Shown: positions 8,552 through 17,743, numbered from the stretch's first letter. The stretch: DNA of 64,000 bases from Sphingomonas immobilis (GCF_030580995.1 NZ_JAUQSZ010000001.1:310001-374000), one strand, 5' to 3'. A program made the numbers and translations. Notes: generated by a model not told the origin, from the letters alone.

Positions 8552-8778
8552 GGGCGAGGCCGAGGCGCGCACGCTGCGCGCCGGTCCACGCGGCGGACGG
8601 CCTCGCCCGGCCGGCGTAGCGCAGCTACGGCCGACGGCGCGGCTATGCCGCGGCGTGATGCCGGGAAGCTATCGGGCCTGCCGCGGCAAAGCCGCGTCGT
8701 CGGACGGCGCTAAAGCGCCGCCGGCCGGGCGCGCGCGTCCGCTGTGCGGACCGGCGCGGAAGTGCCTTCCGCGCCTCG
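8552..8778. repeat. String of small-loop GC-rich hairpins after phoB
   Basis: The 317-nt gap between phoB and the next gene holds no convincing ORF. It contains a row of short perfect hairpins, most with loops of 2-3 nt: GGCGCGCA-cgc-TGCGCGCC, GTAGC-gca-GCTAC, GCGGC-tat-GCCGC, GCGGC-aaa-GCCGC, GGCGCT-aa-AGCGCC, GTCCGC-tgt-GCGGAC and GGCGCGGAAG-tgc-CTTCCGCGCC. The last abuts the phoB stop codon. A 10-bp outer pair GGGCGAGGCC/GGCCTCGCCC encloses the far end. As 3' UTR of the pho operon it could stop transcription or protect mRNA. A similar string lies at 24510-24649. Confidence 0.75.
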
Positions 8779-9471
8779 TTACGCGCCCGAATCCAAAGCA
8801 TACCCCGCCGACCGCACCGTCCGAATGATATCCGGCCGGCTCTCGCCGTTGATCGCTTTCCGCAACCGGCGAATGTGGACATCCACGGTGCGGCTCTCGA
8901 TGTCCGAATCGTGGCCCCACACCGCGTCGAGCAGGCGCTCGCGCGAGAACACCCAGCCCGGATGCTCCAGGAAATGCTTGAGCAGCCGGAACTCGGTCGG
9001 CCCGAGGGGGATGACCTCGCCCGAGCGGCGGACCTTGTGGCCGACCGTGTCCATCTCGATGTCGGCATAGGTGAGCTGCTCGCCCGCCAGCGCCGGGCGC
9101 ACGCGGCGCAGCACCGCGCCGACGCGCGCGACCAATTCGCGCGGGGAGAAGGGCTTGGTGACGTAGTCGTCGGCACCCGTCTCGAGGCCCCGGACGCGGT
9201 CCTCTTCCTCGCCGCGCGCGGTCAGCATGATGATCGGGATGTTCGCCGTCTCGGGCATGCGGCGCAGGCGGCGGCATACCTCGATGCCCGACAACCCCTC
9301 GACCATCCAGTCGAGCAGGACGATATCGGGCGTCGCCTCCTTCGCGAGCAGCAGCGCCTCTTCCCCGTCCGGGGTCTGCTTGATGTCGAAATCCTCGCGC
9401 TTGAAATGCCAGATCAGCAGTTCGGCCAGCGCGGCATCGTCTTCCACCAGCAACATCTTGGCTCGTGCCAT
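8779..9471 (-). CDS. phoB: Phosphate regulon response regulator
   Basis: A 230-residue OmpR/PhoB-family regulator. The receiver domain (about 1-120) has the acidic pair VEDD, phospho-acceptor Asp in VLLDWMVEG, the Thr of MLTARGEE and the Lys of YVTKPFSPREL. The C-terminal winged helix (about 130-230) includes GPTEFRLLKHFLEHPGWVFSRERLLDAVWG and RTVDVHIRRLRK. It should be phosphorylated by PhoR and bind Pho boxes such as the one at 14772-14800. It is last in the phoR-pstSCAB-phoU-phoB run, 13 nt after phoU, and followed by a string of hairpins. Confidence 0.97.
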   Translation of the reverse strand: MARAKMLLVEDDAALAELLIWHFKREDFDIKQTPDGEEALLLAKEATPDIVLLDWMVEGLSGIEVCRRLRRMPETANIPIIMLTARGEEEDRVRGLETGADDYVTKPFSPRELVARVGAVLRRVRPALAGEQLTYADIEMDTVGHKVRRSGEVIPLGPTEFRLLKHFLEHPGWVFSRERLLDAVWGHDSDIESRTVDVHIRRLRKAINGESRPDIIRTVRSAGYALDSGA

Positions 9472-9484
9472 TGTGCTTACTCCC

Positions 9485-10177
9485 TCATATCGTGGGTGCG
9501 GTTCCGCGATCGCGCTCCGCCATGTGCGTGCCGGTCGCGGCGAAATAGACCATCTCCGCGACGTTGGTCGCGTGATCGCCGATCCTCTCCAGGTTCTTCG
9601 CGATGAAGAGCAGATGCGCGATCTGTCCGATCTGCGCGGGGTTTTCCATCATGTGCGTGACGAGCACACGGAACAGGCTGTTGTAGAAATCGTCGACCGC
9701 CTTGTCGCGCTCGCACACCAATACGGCGGCGGCGGGATCGCGCGCGGCGAAGGCGTCAAGCACGTCGTGGACCATCTCGATCGCGAGCGCCGCCATCGCC
9801 GGCAGGATCGACAGCGGCTCGATCTCGCCGTGCGCGTCGATCAGCGGCGTGCGCTTGGCGATGTTCTTGGCATAGTCGCCGATGCGCTCGATCACGCCGG
9901 CGATCTTGAGTGCCGCCACCACGTCGCGCAGATCGTCCGCCATCGGTGCTCGCAGGGCGATGATGCGCACGGCCAGCGCCTCGACCTGGTGTTCGAGCAG
10001 ATCGATCTTCTTGTCGTCGGCGACGATGCGCGCGGCGTCGGTGAGGTCGTGCCGCTTGAGCGCCTCGATCGCGTCGCCGATCGCCTGTTCGGCCAGCCCG
10101 CCCATCTGCGCGATCAGCCCGCGCAGCTGGCCGATCTCCTCGTCGAAAGCCTTGATCGTATGTTCGTGCGTGGCCAT
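9485..10177 (-). CDS. phoU: Phosphate signalling protein PhoU
   Basis: A 230-residue, all-helical protein made of two PhoU repeats. It has the characteristic AFDEEIGQLRGLIAQMGGLAEQAI start and the metal-cluster segments ERIGDYAKNIAKR and ERIGDHATNVAEMV. PhoU links the Pst transporter to PhoR and dampens kinase activity when phosphate is plentiful. Its ATG overlaps the pstB stop (TGATG), so translation is coupled. Length is typical. Confidence 0.97.
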   Translation of the reverse strand: MATHEHTIKAFDEEIGQLRGLIAQMGGLAEQAIGDAIEALKRHDLTDAARIVADDKKIDLLEHQVEALAVRIIALRAPMADDLRDVVAALKIAGVIERIGDYAKNIAKRTPLIDAHGEIEPLSILPAMAALAIEMVHDVLDAFAARDPAAAVLVCERDKAVDDFYNSLFRVLVTHMMENPAQIGQIAHLLFIAKNLERIGDHATNVAEMVYFAATGTHMAERDRGTAPTI

Positions 10178-10938
10178 CAGCCGTATCGTCCCGTGATATA
10201 GTCCTTGGTGCGCTCCTGCCTCGGGTTCGTGAAGATGTCCGAGGTCGTGCCGTATTCGACGAGGCTGCCGAGGTGGAAGAAGGCGGTGCGTTGCGACACG
10301 CGCGCCGCCTGTTGCATGTTGTGGGTGACGATGACGATGGCGTAGCGGCCCTTGAGCTCGTGGATGAGCTCCTCGATGCGCGCGGTCGCGATCGGGTCGA
10401 GCGCCGAGCACGGCTCGTCCATCAGGATCACTTCGGGGTCGACGGCGATGGCGCGGGCGATGCACAGCCGCTGCTGCTGGCCGCCCGACAGAGCGGTGCC
10501 GCTGTCGGAAAGGCGGTCCTTCACCTCATCCCACAGGCCCGCCCGCTTCAGCGAGCGTTCGACGATGTCGGCGAGCTGCGCGCTGCCCGAGGCGAGGCCG
10601 TGGATGCGCGGGCCATAGGCGACATTCTCGAAGATCGACTTGGGGAAGGGGTTCGGCTTCTGGAACACCATGCCGACGCGCGCGCGCAACTGTACCACGT
10701 CCATTTCGGCGGCATAGATGTCCTCGCCGTCGAGCGCGATCCGCCCCTCGACGCGGGCGTTCGCGATCGTGTCGTTCATGCGGTTCAACGTGCGCAGGAA
10801 GGTCGACTTGCCGCAGCCGGACGGGCCGATCAGCGCCGTCACGACGTCACTGTCGAAATCGAGGCTGACGTCGCTGATCGCCTGCTTCTGTCCGTAGAAG
10901 ACGTTGACGTTGCGCGCGGATATCTTGGAGGCGTTCAC
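10177..10938 (-). CDS. pstB: Phosphate ABC transporter ATPase
   Basis: A 253-residue ATPase of the high-affinity phosphate importer. It has Walker [11 protein letters not shown]-loop [16 protein letters not shown], signature [16 protein letters not shown], Walker [14 protein letters not shown] and H-loop VTHNM. The start is taken as GTG 10938 ([21 protein letters not shown]), which overlaps the pstA stop as GTGA. A longer frame exists upstream but lies wholly inside pstA and lacks family character. It is flanked by pstA and phoU with overlaps on both sides. Confidence 0.96.
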   Translation of the reverse strand: MNASKISARNVNVFYGQKQAISDVSLDFDSDVVTALIGPSGCGKSTFLRTLNRMNDTIANARVEGRIALDGEDIYAAEMDVVQLRARVGMVFQKPNPFPKSIFENVAYGPRIHGLASGSAQLADIVERSLKRAGLWDEVKDRLSDSGTALSGGQQQRLCIARAIAVDPEVILMDEPCSALDPIATARIEELIHELKGRYAIVIVTHNMQQAARVSQRTAFFHLGSLVEYGTTSDIFTNPRQERTKDYITGRYG

Positions 10939-12248
10939 CAGCGGGTCTCGAATTTGTTGCGGAGATAGATCGCGACGCCGTTCATCGCGAGCAGGAAGAC
11001 GAGCAGCACGATGATCGCCGCGCTGGTCTTTTCGACGAAGCCGCGGTTGACCTGATCGGACCACAGGAAGATCTGCACCGGCAGCACCGTCGCGGGGTCG
11101 CTCAGACGGTCGGGCGGGGCGGAGATGAAGGCGCGCATGCCGATCATCAGCAGCGGCGCCGTCTCGCCCAGCGCGCGCGCCATGCCGATGATCGTGCCGG
11201 TGAGGATGCCGGGAAGCGCGAGCGGCAGGACGTGATGGAACACGACCTGGATCGGGCTCGCGCCGACGCCGAGCGCGGCGTCGCGGATCGAGGGCGGCAC
11301 CGCCTTGATCGCGTTCCTGCTGGCGATGACGATCACCGGCATCGTCATCAGCGCGAGCGTGAGCCCGCCGACCAGCGCCGCCGAGCGCGGCAGGTGGAAG
11401 GTATTGAGGAACACCGCGAGACCGAGCAGACCGAAGATGATCGAGGGCACCGCCGCGAGATTGTTGATCGACACTTCGATCAGATCGGTGAAGCGATTCC
11501 GCGTCGCATATTCCTCGAGATAGAGCGCCGAGAGCACGCCGACCGGAAAGGCGATCAGCAGCGTCACCACCATCGTGAAGATCGAGCCCTTCAGCGCGCC
11601 CCAGATGCCCGCCATCGTCGGATCGGTCGAATCCGAGGCGGTGAGAAAGAAGGCGTTGAAGCCCGTCGACAGTGCGCCCATCGCCTTCAGTTTCGCGACG
11701 ATCGCTTCGTCGGCGGGCGCGCCGTCATGCTTGGCGGCGATATCGATAGTGTCGGCGGCCGGCACCCAGAGCGTCGCGCGGCCGCGCAGCAGCGCCGGGT
11801 TCGCCTTGACCTGATCGCGCACGCGCAGCCACGCGCCGTCGCTCAGCAGTTTGTCGCCGTCGGGTCCGTAGGCGACGATGGCGGCAGCCTGCGTCGCTTC
11901 CGGTAGGCCCGCGCCCGCCAGCGCGAGGTCGGCACCCGGTCCCTTCAACCGCGCCTGATCGAGCGTCAGCCCGGCGCGCGGGAAATCGATCGGCAATGCA
12001 ATCCGCGTCTGTGCGAAGCCGCCGATGCCGTTGCTGATCATCGTGAACAGCAGGATCGCGAGGAACCCCGCCGACATCACCACCGCGAACAGCCCCATCA
12101 GGCGAAAGCGCGCCTCGGCGGCATAGCGGCGGCGGATGCGCGTCTGGCGCGACGCGGTCTGCCAGTCGGTCGGCATGCGTGCGGGGACGGTCACCGGCGC
12201 GGCGGTGCCGGGAACGATCGGGGCGACGCCGTCACTCATAGGCTTCAC
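10935..12248 (-). CDS. pstA: Phosphate ABC transporter permease with long N-terminal extension
   Basis: A 437-residue inner-membrane permease. The C-terminal half carries the usual PstA core with the [23 protein letters not shown] and EAA-loop segment [21 protein letters not shown]. The N-terminal half holds one membrane segment and a large periplasmic domain (roughly residues 75-210), as in alphaproteobacterial PstA with a DUF3333-type extension; E. coli PstA is near 300 residues. ATG 12248 overlaps pstC by 17 nt. A second ATG at 12239 is equally possible. Confidence 0.94.
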   Translation of the reverse strand: MKPMSDGVAPIVPGTAAPVTVPARMPTDWQTASRQTRIRRRYAAEARFRLMGLFAVVMSAGFLAILLFTMISNGIGGFAQTRIALPIDFPRAGLTLDQARLKGPGADLALAGAGLPEATQAAAIVAYGPDGDKLLSDGAWLRVRDQVKANPALLRGRATLWVPAADTIDIAAKHDGAPADEAIVAKLKAMGALSTGFNAFFLTASDSTDPTMAGIWGALKGSIFTMVVTLLIAFPVGVLSALYLEEYATRNRFTDLIEVSINNLAAVPSIIFGLLGLAVFLNTFHLPRSAALVGGLTLALMTMPVIVIASRNAIKAVPPSIRDAALGVGASPIQVVFHHVLPLALPGILTGTIIGMARALGETAPLLMIGMRAFISAPPDRLSDPATVLPVQIFLWSDQVNRGFVEKTSAAIIVLLVFLLAMNGVAIYLRNKFETRW

Positions 12249-13608
12249 GATACCGTTTCACGACCGTCAGCGCGACGATGTTGAGGAGCAAAGTCACGAC
12301 GAACAGCGTCAGCCCGAGGGCGAAGGCGGCGAGCGTCTTGGGGCTGTCGAACTCGGCCTCGCCGGTCAGCAGGTCGACGATCTGCTTGGTGACGGTGGTG
12401 GCCGAGGCAAAGGGATTGAGCGTCAGCGTGGCGACGCCCGATGCGGCCATCACCACGATCATCGTCTCGCCTATCGCGCGGCTCACCGCCAGCAGCACGC
12501 CGCCGACCACGCCCGGCAGGGCGGCGGGCAGCAGCACACGGCGGATCGTCTCGGATTGCGTCGCGCCCATCGCCAGGCTGCCGTCGCGCATCGCGGTCGG
12601 CACGGCGGCGATGGAGTCGTCGGCCATCGAGGAAACGAAGGGGATGATCATGATCCCCATCACCAGCCCCGCCGCGAGCGCGCTTTCGGAACTCGCCCAG
12701 CTCACGCCGATCGACACCGCGAAATCGCGCACCAGCGGCGCGACCGTCAGCGCCGCGAAATAGCCGTAGACGACGGTGGGCACGCCCGCGAGCACCTCGA
12801 TGATCGGCTTCATCCAGGCGCGGGCGCGGGGATGGGCATATTGCGTGAGGTAGATCGCGCTCATCAGCCCGAACGGGATGGCGACGATCATCGCGATCAC
12901 CGCGCCGATAAAGAACGTGCCCCAGAACAACGGCAGCGCGCCCAGCGACGCGCCGGGATCGCGCGCGTCGATCACCTGCGGGCTCCAATGCGTGCCGAAC
13001 AGGAATTGCCCGATCGGCACCATCTGAAAAAAGCGTATCGATTCAAACAGCAACGAGACGACGATGCCAAGTGTCGTGAGGATCGCGATCAGCGATGCGG
13101 CGAGCAACAGCGCCATGATGACGCGCTCGATCTTGCTGCGCGCGCGGAAATCGGGGCGGACGCGGGTGAAGGCCCAGGCCCCGCACGCAAAGGCGAGCAG
13201 CAGGGCCACGCCCGATCCGATCCAGTCGTAATGCGATTGCGCATCGGCATAGGCCGGCGCGAGCTTCGCCGCGAGCGGCGTGGGTTCACCGAAGCTCTTG
13301 CCGGCGGCAATCTCACGCGCCTCCGACAGCAAAGCCGCCCGTTCGAACCCGGGCGGCGGCAGCTGTGCGGCCGCCGGATCGGTCAACACGCGGTCGGTGA
13401 CGAGCGCGGGCGACGCCGTCGCCCACACCGCCAGAAACAGTGCCGCGGGCAGCACCGTCCAGAGTGCCACGAACGCGCCGTGATGCGACGGCAGCGAGCT
13501 GAATCGCGCGCCGGTCGCGCGGCGGAACCCCGCTGCGCGCATCCGCGCGGTTAGCCATGCGATCAGGCCGAGCCCAACAACCAGGAAGGAAAGAACGAGA
13601 ATGGACAA
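12232..13608 (-). CDS. pstC: Phosphate ABC transporter permease PstC, long form
   Basis: A 458-residue permease pairing with PstA. The C-terminal 280 residues are a canonical PstC core (FGLMSAIYLTQYAHP, GVPTVVYGYFA, EAA loop RDGSLAMGATQSETIRRVLLPAALPG, SRAIGETMIVVMA). The N-terminal part adds two further membrane segments around a periplasmic region, making it longer than E. coli PstC (about 320). It begins 37 nt after pstS and overlaps pstA, consistent with one transcript. Confidence 0.94.
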   Translation of the reverse strand: MSILVLSFLVVGLGLIAWLTARMRAAGFRRATGARFSSLPSHHGAFVALWTVLPAALFLAVWATASPALVTDRVLTDPAAAQLPPPGFERAALLSEAREIAAGKSFGEPTPLAAKLAPAYADAQSHYDWIGSGVALLLAFACGAWAFTRVRPDFRARSKIERVIMALLLAASLIAILTTLGIVVSLLFESIRFFQMVPIGQFLFGTHWSPQVIDARDPGASLGALPLFWGTFFIGAVIAMIVAIPFGLMSAIYLTQYAHPRARAWMKPIIEVLAGVPTVVYGYFAALTVAPLVRDFAVSIGVSWASSESALAAGLVMGIMIIPFVSSMADDSIAAVPTAMRDGSLAMGATQSETIRRVLLPAALPGVVGGVLLAVSRAIGETMIVVMAASGVATLTLNPFASATTVTKQIVDLLTGEAEFDSPKTLAAFALGLTLFVVTLLLNIVALTVVKRYREAYE

Positions 13609-13644
13609 AAGGTTACAGGCTCTGTTTGATCTGGAGTATCAGGT

Positions 13645-14703
13645 TTATTTGAGTGTCTTGCCGTCGAGCACGGTTTCCCAGCCGACAATGCCGACGGCGG
13701 ACTTGCGGACGTCCTCGGGCGAAGCGATCAGGCCCTTGGCGACGAGCGGGCCCTTGGGATCCCATGCCACCGAATATTCCTTCAGGAAGCTGCGCAGGCC
13801 CTTGATCGCGGTGAGATGCGCTTTCTTCACGTAAAGGTAGAGCGGACGCGAGCCTGGATATTTGTTCTGCGAGATCGTCTCATAGGTCGGTTCGATGCCG
13901 TTGATCGGCACGCCGTTCAGCTTGTCCTTGTTCTCTTCGAGATAGGAATAGCCGAAGATGCCGATGGCGTTGGAGTTGGACTGCAGCTTCTGGACGATCA
14001 GATTGTCGTTCTCGCCGGCATCGACATAGACGCCGTCCTCGCGGATGCGGGTACAGGCCTTGGCGTAATCGTCGGGTTTCTTGTCCTTCAGCGCAGCCGA
14101 ATCAGGTTCCATCGCCTCGCATCCGCGCCCGAGGATCAGCTCGGCGAGCGCGTCGCGTGTGCCGCTGGTGGCGGGCGGGCCGTAGATCTGGATCGGGACG
14201 GCGGGCAGGGCGGGGTTCACGTCTGCCCAGGTCTTGGCCGGGTTGGGCTTGCCGCCGATGTTTGCGGCCATCGCCTTGAACAGATCGGTGATGGTCAGCG
14301 ACAGTTTCGGGCCGTTCTTGGCCTCGGCGAAGGCGATACCGTCGAGGCCGACGGGAACCTCGATGATGTCCTTGACGCCGTTCTTCAGGCAGGTGGCGTA
14401 TTCGCTCGCCTTCATCCGGCGCGAAGCATCCTCGATATCGGGATGCGCGGCACCGACGCCCGCGCAGAACAATTTCATGCCCGCACCCGTGCCGGTCGAT
14501 TCGATGACGGGGGCCTTGGCACCGGGGTTCTTGGCGACGAACTGTTCGGCGACGATGGTGGTGAACGGAAAGACGGTCGAGGAGCCGACGACCTTGATCT
14601 GGTCGCGCGAGCCACCGCCGCCCGCGGCCTGATCGGTGCAAGCGCCCAGCAACGCCGTGAGCGCTAGCGCGGGCACGGCGGCGGTAATGATCTTCCGGTT
14701 CAT
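13645..14703 (-). CDS. pstS: Periplasmic phosphate-binding lipoprotein
   Basis: A 352-residue substrate-binding protein of the Pst importer. The start at ATG 14703 follows a GGAGG site and begins a lipoprotein signal with lipobox LLGAC (Cys 22). The mature protein shows the PstS phosphate-binding loops KVVGSSTVFPFT, ESTGTGAGMKLFC and PPATSGTRDAL. Other marks are YGYSYLEENKDKL and the long C-terminal half typical of sphingomonad PstS. It probably has its own promoter, since an 11-bp-spaced Pho-box array ends 69 nt upstream of its start, overlapping the end of phoR. Confidence 0.96.
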   Translation of the reverse strand: MNRKIITAAVPALALTALLGACTDQAAGGGGSRDQIKVVGSSTVFPFTTIVAEQFVAKNPGAKAPVIESTGTGAGMKLFCAGVGAAHPDIEDASRRMKASEYATCLKNGVKDIIEVPVGLDGIAFAEAKNGPKLSLTITDLFKAMAANIGGKPNPAKTWADVNPALPAVPIQIYGPPATSGTRDALAELILGRGCEAMEPDSAALKDKKPDDYAKACTRIREDGVYVDAGENDNLIVQKLQSNSNAIGIFGYSYLEENKDKLNGVPINGIEPTYETISQNKYPGSRPLYLYVKKAHLTAIKGLRSFLKEYSVAWDPKGPLVAKGLIASPEDVRKSAVGIVGWETVLDGKTLK

Positions 14704-14771
14704 GATGACCTCCCCCGAGACGACTCGAAACCGTCTCGACGCCCGCGCTACCACCGGCGGAACCAGCCTGT

Positions 14772-14800
14772 GTGACGGTTCCGTTACCGTTTGATGACAG
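14772..14800 (-). promoter_or_regulatory. Pho-box array driving pstS
   Basis: On the minus strand three heptamers repeat at 11-bp spacing: CTGTCAT (14800-14794), CGGTAAC (14789-14783) and CCGTCAC (14778-14772). The known PhoB site is two CTGTCAT-like heptamers with 4-bp gaps, so the spacing and the first and third units fit well; the middle unit is degenerate. The first two units lie partly in the last codons and stop of phoR. This would let PhoB boost pstSCAB-phoU-phoB separately from phoR. A -10 box is not obvious. Confidence 0.75.
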
Positions 14801-16013
14801 CGCTTCCGGCGGGGGTTCCGTGCGCGGGCAGCAGGATCTTCACGGTGGTGCCTTCGCCCAGCGTGCTCTCGATATCGAGGCGGCCGCGGTGGCGTTCGAC
14901 GATGTGCTTGACGATGGCGAGGCCGAGGCCGGTGCCGCCCGCCGCGCGGCTGCGCCCGGCATCGACGCGGTAGAAGCGCTCGGTGAGGCGGGGGAGATGC
15001 TCGGGTGCGATGCCGTCGCCCTCGTCGCGCACCAGCACCCGCACCATACCGGTCGGATGGCGTTCGAGCCCGACGGTGACGGCCCCCCCCTTGCGCCCGT
15101 ATTTCATGGCGTTGCCGATCAGGTTGTGCAGCACCTGGCTCAACTGGGCGCGGTCGCCGGACACCGGCGGCACGTCGTCCTGCAACGCGGATATGATCGG
15201 CGGCCCGCCGTCCCGCGCATCGACCAGTTCGGAACGGATCTCCTTGATGAGCAGGCTGAGATCGACCGGCGTATCGGGCAGGCGGTATTTCTCGGCCTCA
15301 ATGCGCGACAGCGAGATCAGATCCTCGATCAGCCGCTGCATCCGCCGCGCCTCGTCGAACATGATGCGCAGGAAACGGTTGCGCAGATCCTTCTCCTCGC
15401 CCGCTTCCTCACCCAGTGTCTCGATATAGCCGAGGATCGAGGCCAGCGGCGTGCGCAGCTCGTGGCTGGCGTTGGCGACGAAATCGATCCGCATCCGCTC
15501 GGCCGCATAGCTGTCGGTCTGATCGACGAGGTGGACGATCTGCGCGCCGCTGGCGGTGCGGCCGATGCGCATTTCCCAGCGCTGCTCGCGCGCGCCCAGG
15601 CCGACGAGATTGACGGGCGTTTCCGGCCCGTCGCCGGGCGGGCTGGTCAGCCGCTCGGCCGCGCCGGGGTGACGGATGGCGAGGCGCACGTCCTGGCCGA
15701 TGATATGCTTGCCCAGCAACGCGCGCGCGGCGTCGTTGGCGTGCGCGACGCGGCTGTCGCTGACGATCAGGATCGGCTCGACGATCGCCTCGATCACGTC
15801 CTGCACGCTTTCGGCCGGGCGCGGTGCCTCCGTGGGTGCGGGCGGATGCGGCGTCAGGTCGCCGGTGCCGGTCGCGATCAGCGCCGCCGCGATGCCGCCG
15901 ATCAGCGTGACGAGCGCCGGCTGGATATCGGATTCGATTGCGAACACCGCGACGGCAGCGACCGCGACGATGCCGATTGCGGTGAGGGTGCGGAGACCGA
16001 AGCCGTTGAGCAT
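14784..16013 (-). CDS. phoR: Phosphate regulon sensor histidine kinase
   Basis: A 409-residue membrane histidine kinase. Two short hydrophobic stretches lie in the first 50 residues, a PAS-like domain in about 70-170, the H box FVANASHELRTPLASILGYIETL near 180-200, the N box NLIGNAMKYG and the G boxes DEGDGI and GGTGLGLAIVKHIVERH. There is no large periplasmic sensor, as expected for PhoR, which is controlled through Pst and PhoU. ATG 16013 is preferred because it opens the membrane segment; the frame extends further upstream without family resemblance. It leads the pho gene run. Confidence 0.95.
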   Translation of the reverse strand: MLNGFGLRTLTAIGIVAVAAVAVFAIESDIQPALVTLIGGIAAALIATGTGDLTPHPPAPTEAPRPAESVQDVIEAIVEPILIVSDSRVAHANDAARALLGKHIIGQDVRLAIRHPGAAERLTSPPGDGPETPVNLVGLGAREQRWEMRIGRTASGAQIVHLVDQTDSYAAERMRIDFVANASHELRTPLASILGYIETLGEEAGEEKDLRNRFLRIMFDEARRMQRLIEDLISLSRIEAEKYRLPDTPVDLSLLIKEIRSELVDARDGGPPIISALQDDVPPVSGDRAQLSQVLHNLIGNAMKYGRKGGAVTVGLERHPTGMVRVLVRDEGDGIAPEHLPRLTERFYRVDAGRSRAAGGTGLGLAIVKHIVERHRGRLDIESTLGEGTTVKILLPAHGTPAGSAVIKR

Positions 16014-16094
16014 GGGAAGGGCCTCTACCCGAAACGTCCTTAACTCCGATAGCCTTGCTTGCTTGGGCGATGCGAATGTGAAAGGGATTCGCGC

Positions 16095-16502
16095 ATGAGC
16101 GACGATCAGGGCAGCCCCGAGCAGGAAGGCACCGGCACGAACCGCCGCCGCGCGCTGATGCTCGGCGCGGTCGGCGCGAGCGCGGTGCTGTCGATCCGCC
16201 CCGCGCTGGCGGCGACGCAGGCCTCGATCCTTACCTGCGAAATCCCGGTCCCCGATGCCGGCCACGCGGGCTCTGCGATTGCCGCCGACGGCACTCTGGT
16301 GCCGAGCGGAACGGCAGGCTCCTTCGCGCCGCCGGGCCGCCCGCTGAAGGGCGAGGACGTGCGCAAGGCGCTCGCCAACGGCGGGCAAATCCCGGGCGTC
16401 GATTACGAACGCAGCCGCGCCTACACCAATTACATCCGCCGCCTGCAATCGGGGACGAGCGGCTTCACCTGCTTCGCATCGCTGCAGATGCCGCGCGGCT
16501 GA
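16095..16502 (+). CDS. Tat-signal protein of unknown function
   Basis: A 135-residue protein. The leader NRRRALMLGAVGASAVLSIRPALA looks like a twin-arginine signal, though without a full SRRxFLK motif. The mature part (about 95 residues) has two cysteines (LTCEIP and FTCFAS) and ends SGTSGFTCFASLQMPRG. It lies upstream of the PqqD-like/HprK-like/nucleotidyltransferase genes in the same direction, separated from them by a repeat element. No family recognised. It might be a partner or target of that cluster, which is inference from position only. Confidence 0.7.
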   Translation: MSDDQGSPEQEGTGTNRRRALMLGAVGASAVLSIRPALAATQASILTCEIPVPDAGHAGSAIAADGTLVPSGTAGSFAPPGRPLKGEDVRKALANGGQIPGVDYERSRAYTNYIRRLQSGTSGFTCFASLQMPRG

Positions 16503-16530
16503 GGCCGGGTGGTCCCATCTATTCACACGA

Positions 16531-16599
16531 CCGTTCGTGCTGAGCGAAGTCGAAGCACGTGCCCGGAACACGCCCTTCGACTTCGCTCAGGGCGAACGG
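16531..16599. repeat. Dispersed inverted repeat, family 1 type B
   Basis: Starts CCGTTCG and ends CGAACGG, with arms containing CTGAGCGAAGTCGAAG and its complement and a central CACGTGCCCGGAACACG. Near-identical copies are at 30723-30792 and 46276-46344, and a variant at 51846-51930. It lies 18 nt before the PqqD-like start codon. Confidence 0.9.
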
Positions 16600-16616
16600 A
16601 CTTGGTGGGTTAGGCC

Positions 16617-16892
16617 GTGCCCGACACCATATACCGCGCCGCCGCGCCCGATACCGTGCGGACGGCCGAGCTCGACGCCTTCACCGCGATCTATCACCGC
16701 GCGTCGGGGATCACCCACCTCGTCACGTCGCCCGCGCCCGAGATTCTTGCGATGCTCGGCGGGGGCGGCCTGACGCGCGCGGCACTGCTGGCGCGGCTGG
16801 CGGCGGACTTCGATCTCCCGGACGGCGATGAGGGCGCGCTGGCTGCGCGGCTCGACGAGCTGGTCGCGGCGGGGCTGGTGTCGGCGTCATGA
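16617..16892 (+). CDS. PqqD-family small protein
   Basis: A 91-residue protein starting at GTG 16617. The pattern of an N-terminal beta region (IYHRASGITHLVTSPAPEILAML) followed by a winged-helix half (TRAALLARLAADFDL, LAARLDELVAAGLV) is that of PqqD-like proteins. These are peptide-binding modules (RiPP recognition elements) that hand leader peptides to modifying enzymes. NCBI models name a PqqD relative in an HPr-kinase-related system, which fits the overlapping downstream kinase gene (ATGA). The bound peptide is unknown. Confidence 0.8.
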   Translation: MPDTIYRAAAPDTVRTAELDAFTAIYHRASGITHLVTSPAPEILAMLGGGGLTRAALLARLAADFDLPDGDEGALAARLDELVAAGLVSAS

Positions 16893-17743
16893 GGCACGTC
16901 TTTTCGGTCCGCGTCGGGCCGGTGGGCTTCCGCGTCGGATCGGACTGGCGCGCGCCCATCGCGCAGCTCGAGACGCTCTACGCGGGCTATCCAAAGCCCG
17001 AGGTGCCCGATTTCTCGGTGCGGCTGTTTGCGGCAAGGCCGTGGCGGCGCTTCCTCCGCCCCTCGGTAATGATCGGCGGCGATTTCGTCCTGCCCGAGGC
17101 CGCGCCGCTGCCGCTGGCACAGGGGCTGCTCGCCGCCGAAATGGGGATGAATCTGCAGATGGCGCTCGGCCAGCGCCGCTATCTGCTGCTGCACGCCAGC
17201 GCGGTCGAGCGCGACGGGCGGGTGCTGCTGATGACCGGCCATTCTGGCTCGGGCAAGTCCACGCTCGCGGCGCTGCTGTCGCGGCGTGGCTGGCGGCTGA
17301 TGGGCGATGAATTCGCGCTGATCGACCCGGAGACGGGGCTTGCGCACGCCTTCCCGCGCCTCGTCAGCCTGAAGAATGCCGCGATCGCGGTCGTGCAGGC
17401 AGCGGCGTCCAACGCGCGCTTCGGCCCGCTGCTGGCGGAGACGCCGAAGGGCGCGATCCGCCATCTCGTGCCAGACGCCGACGCGGTCGCGGCGATGGAC
17501 CGGCCCGCAACGCCGGCGCTGCTGCTGTTCCCGAGCTACGGCCATGCGGCGGCGGTGCGGGAAGTGCCCGAGAGCGAAGTGTTCGTGCGGCTGACCCAAG
17601 CCTCGACCAACTATGTCGCGCTGGGCGAACGCGGTTTCTCCGCACTCACCGGGCTGGTGAAGGCGATCCCGGCGCGGGCCATCGATTATCCCGATACCGA
17701 GAGCGCCGTCGCGCAGGTCGATGCCTTGTGGGGCGGGCTGTGA
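16889..17743 (+). CDS. HprK-related kinase
   Basis: A 284-residue protein resembling the catalytic domain of HPr kinase/phosphorylase. The P-loop GHSGSGKST lies near residues 117-125, the preceding strand YLLLHASAVERDGRVLLMT is typical, and RLMGDEFALID near 136-146 matches the acidic motif after the P-loop. No HPr or PTS gene is nearby, so its substrate is probably not HPr. It overlaps the PqqD-like gene by 4 nt and the nucleotidyltransferase by 4 nt, a tight three-gene unit. Homologous kinases are known to tailor some lasso peptides. Confidence 0.85.
   Translation: MRHVFSVRVGPVGFRVGSDWRAPIAQLETLYAGYPKPEVPDFSVRLFAARPWRRFLRPSVMIGGDFVLPEAAPLPLAQGLLAAEMGMNLQMALGQRRYLLLHASAVERDGRVLLMTGHSGSGKSTLAALLSRRGWRLMGDEFALIDPETGLAHAFPRLVSLKNAAIAVVQAAASNARFGPLLAETPKGAIRHLVPDADAVAAMDRPATPALLLFPSYGHAAAVREVPESEVFVRLTQASTNYVALGERGFSALTGLVKAIPARAIDYPDTESAVAQVDALWGGL

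Noticed and set aside
16014..16571. Longer phoR start upstream at 16571
   Set aside because: Adds about 186 residues unlike any kinase region, antisense to the Tat-signal gene; the ATG at 16013 opens the membrane segment.
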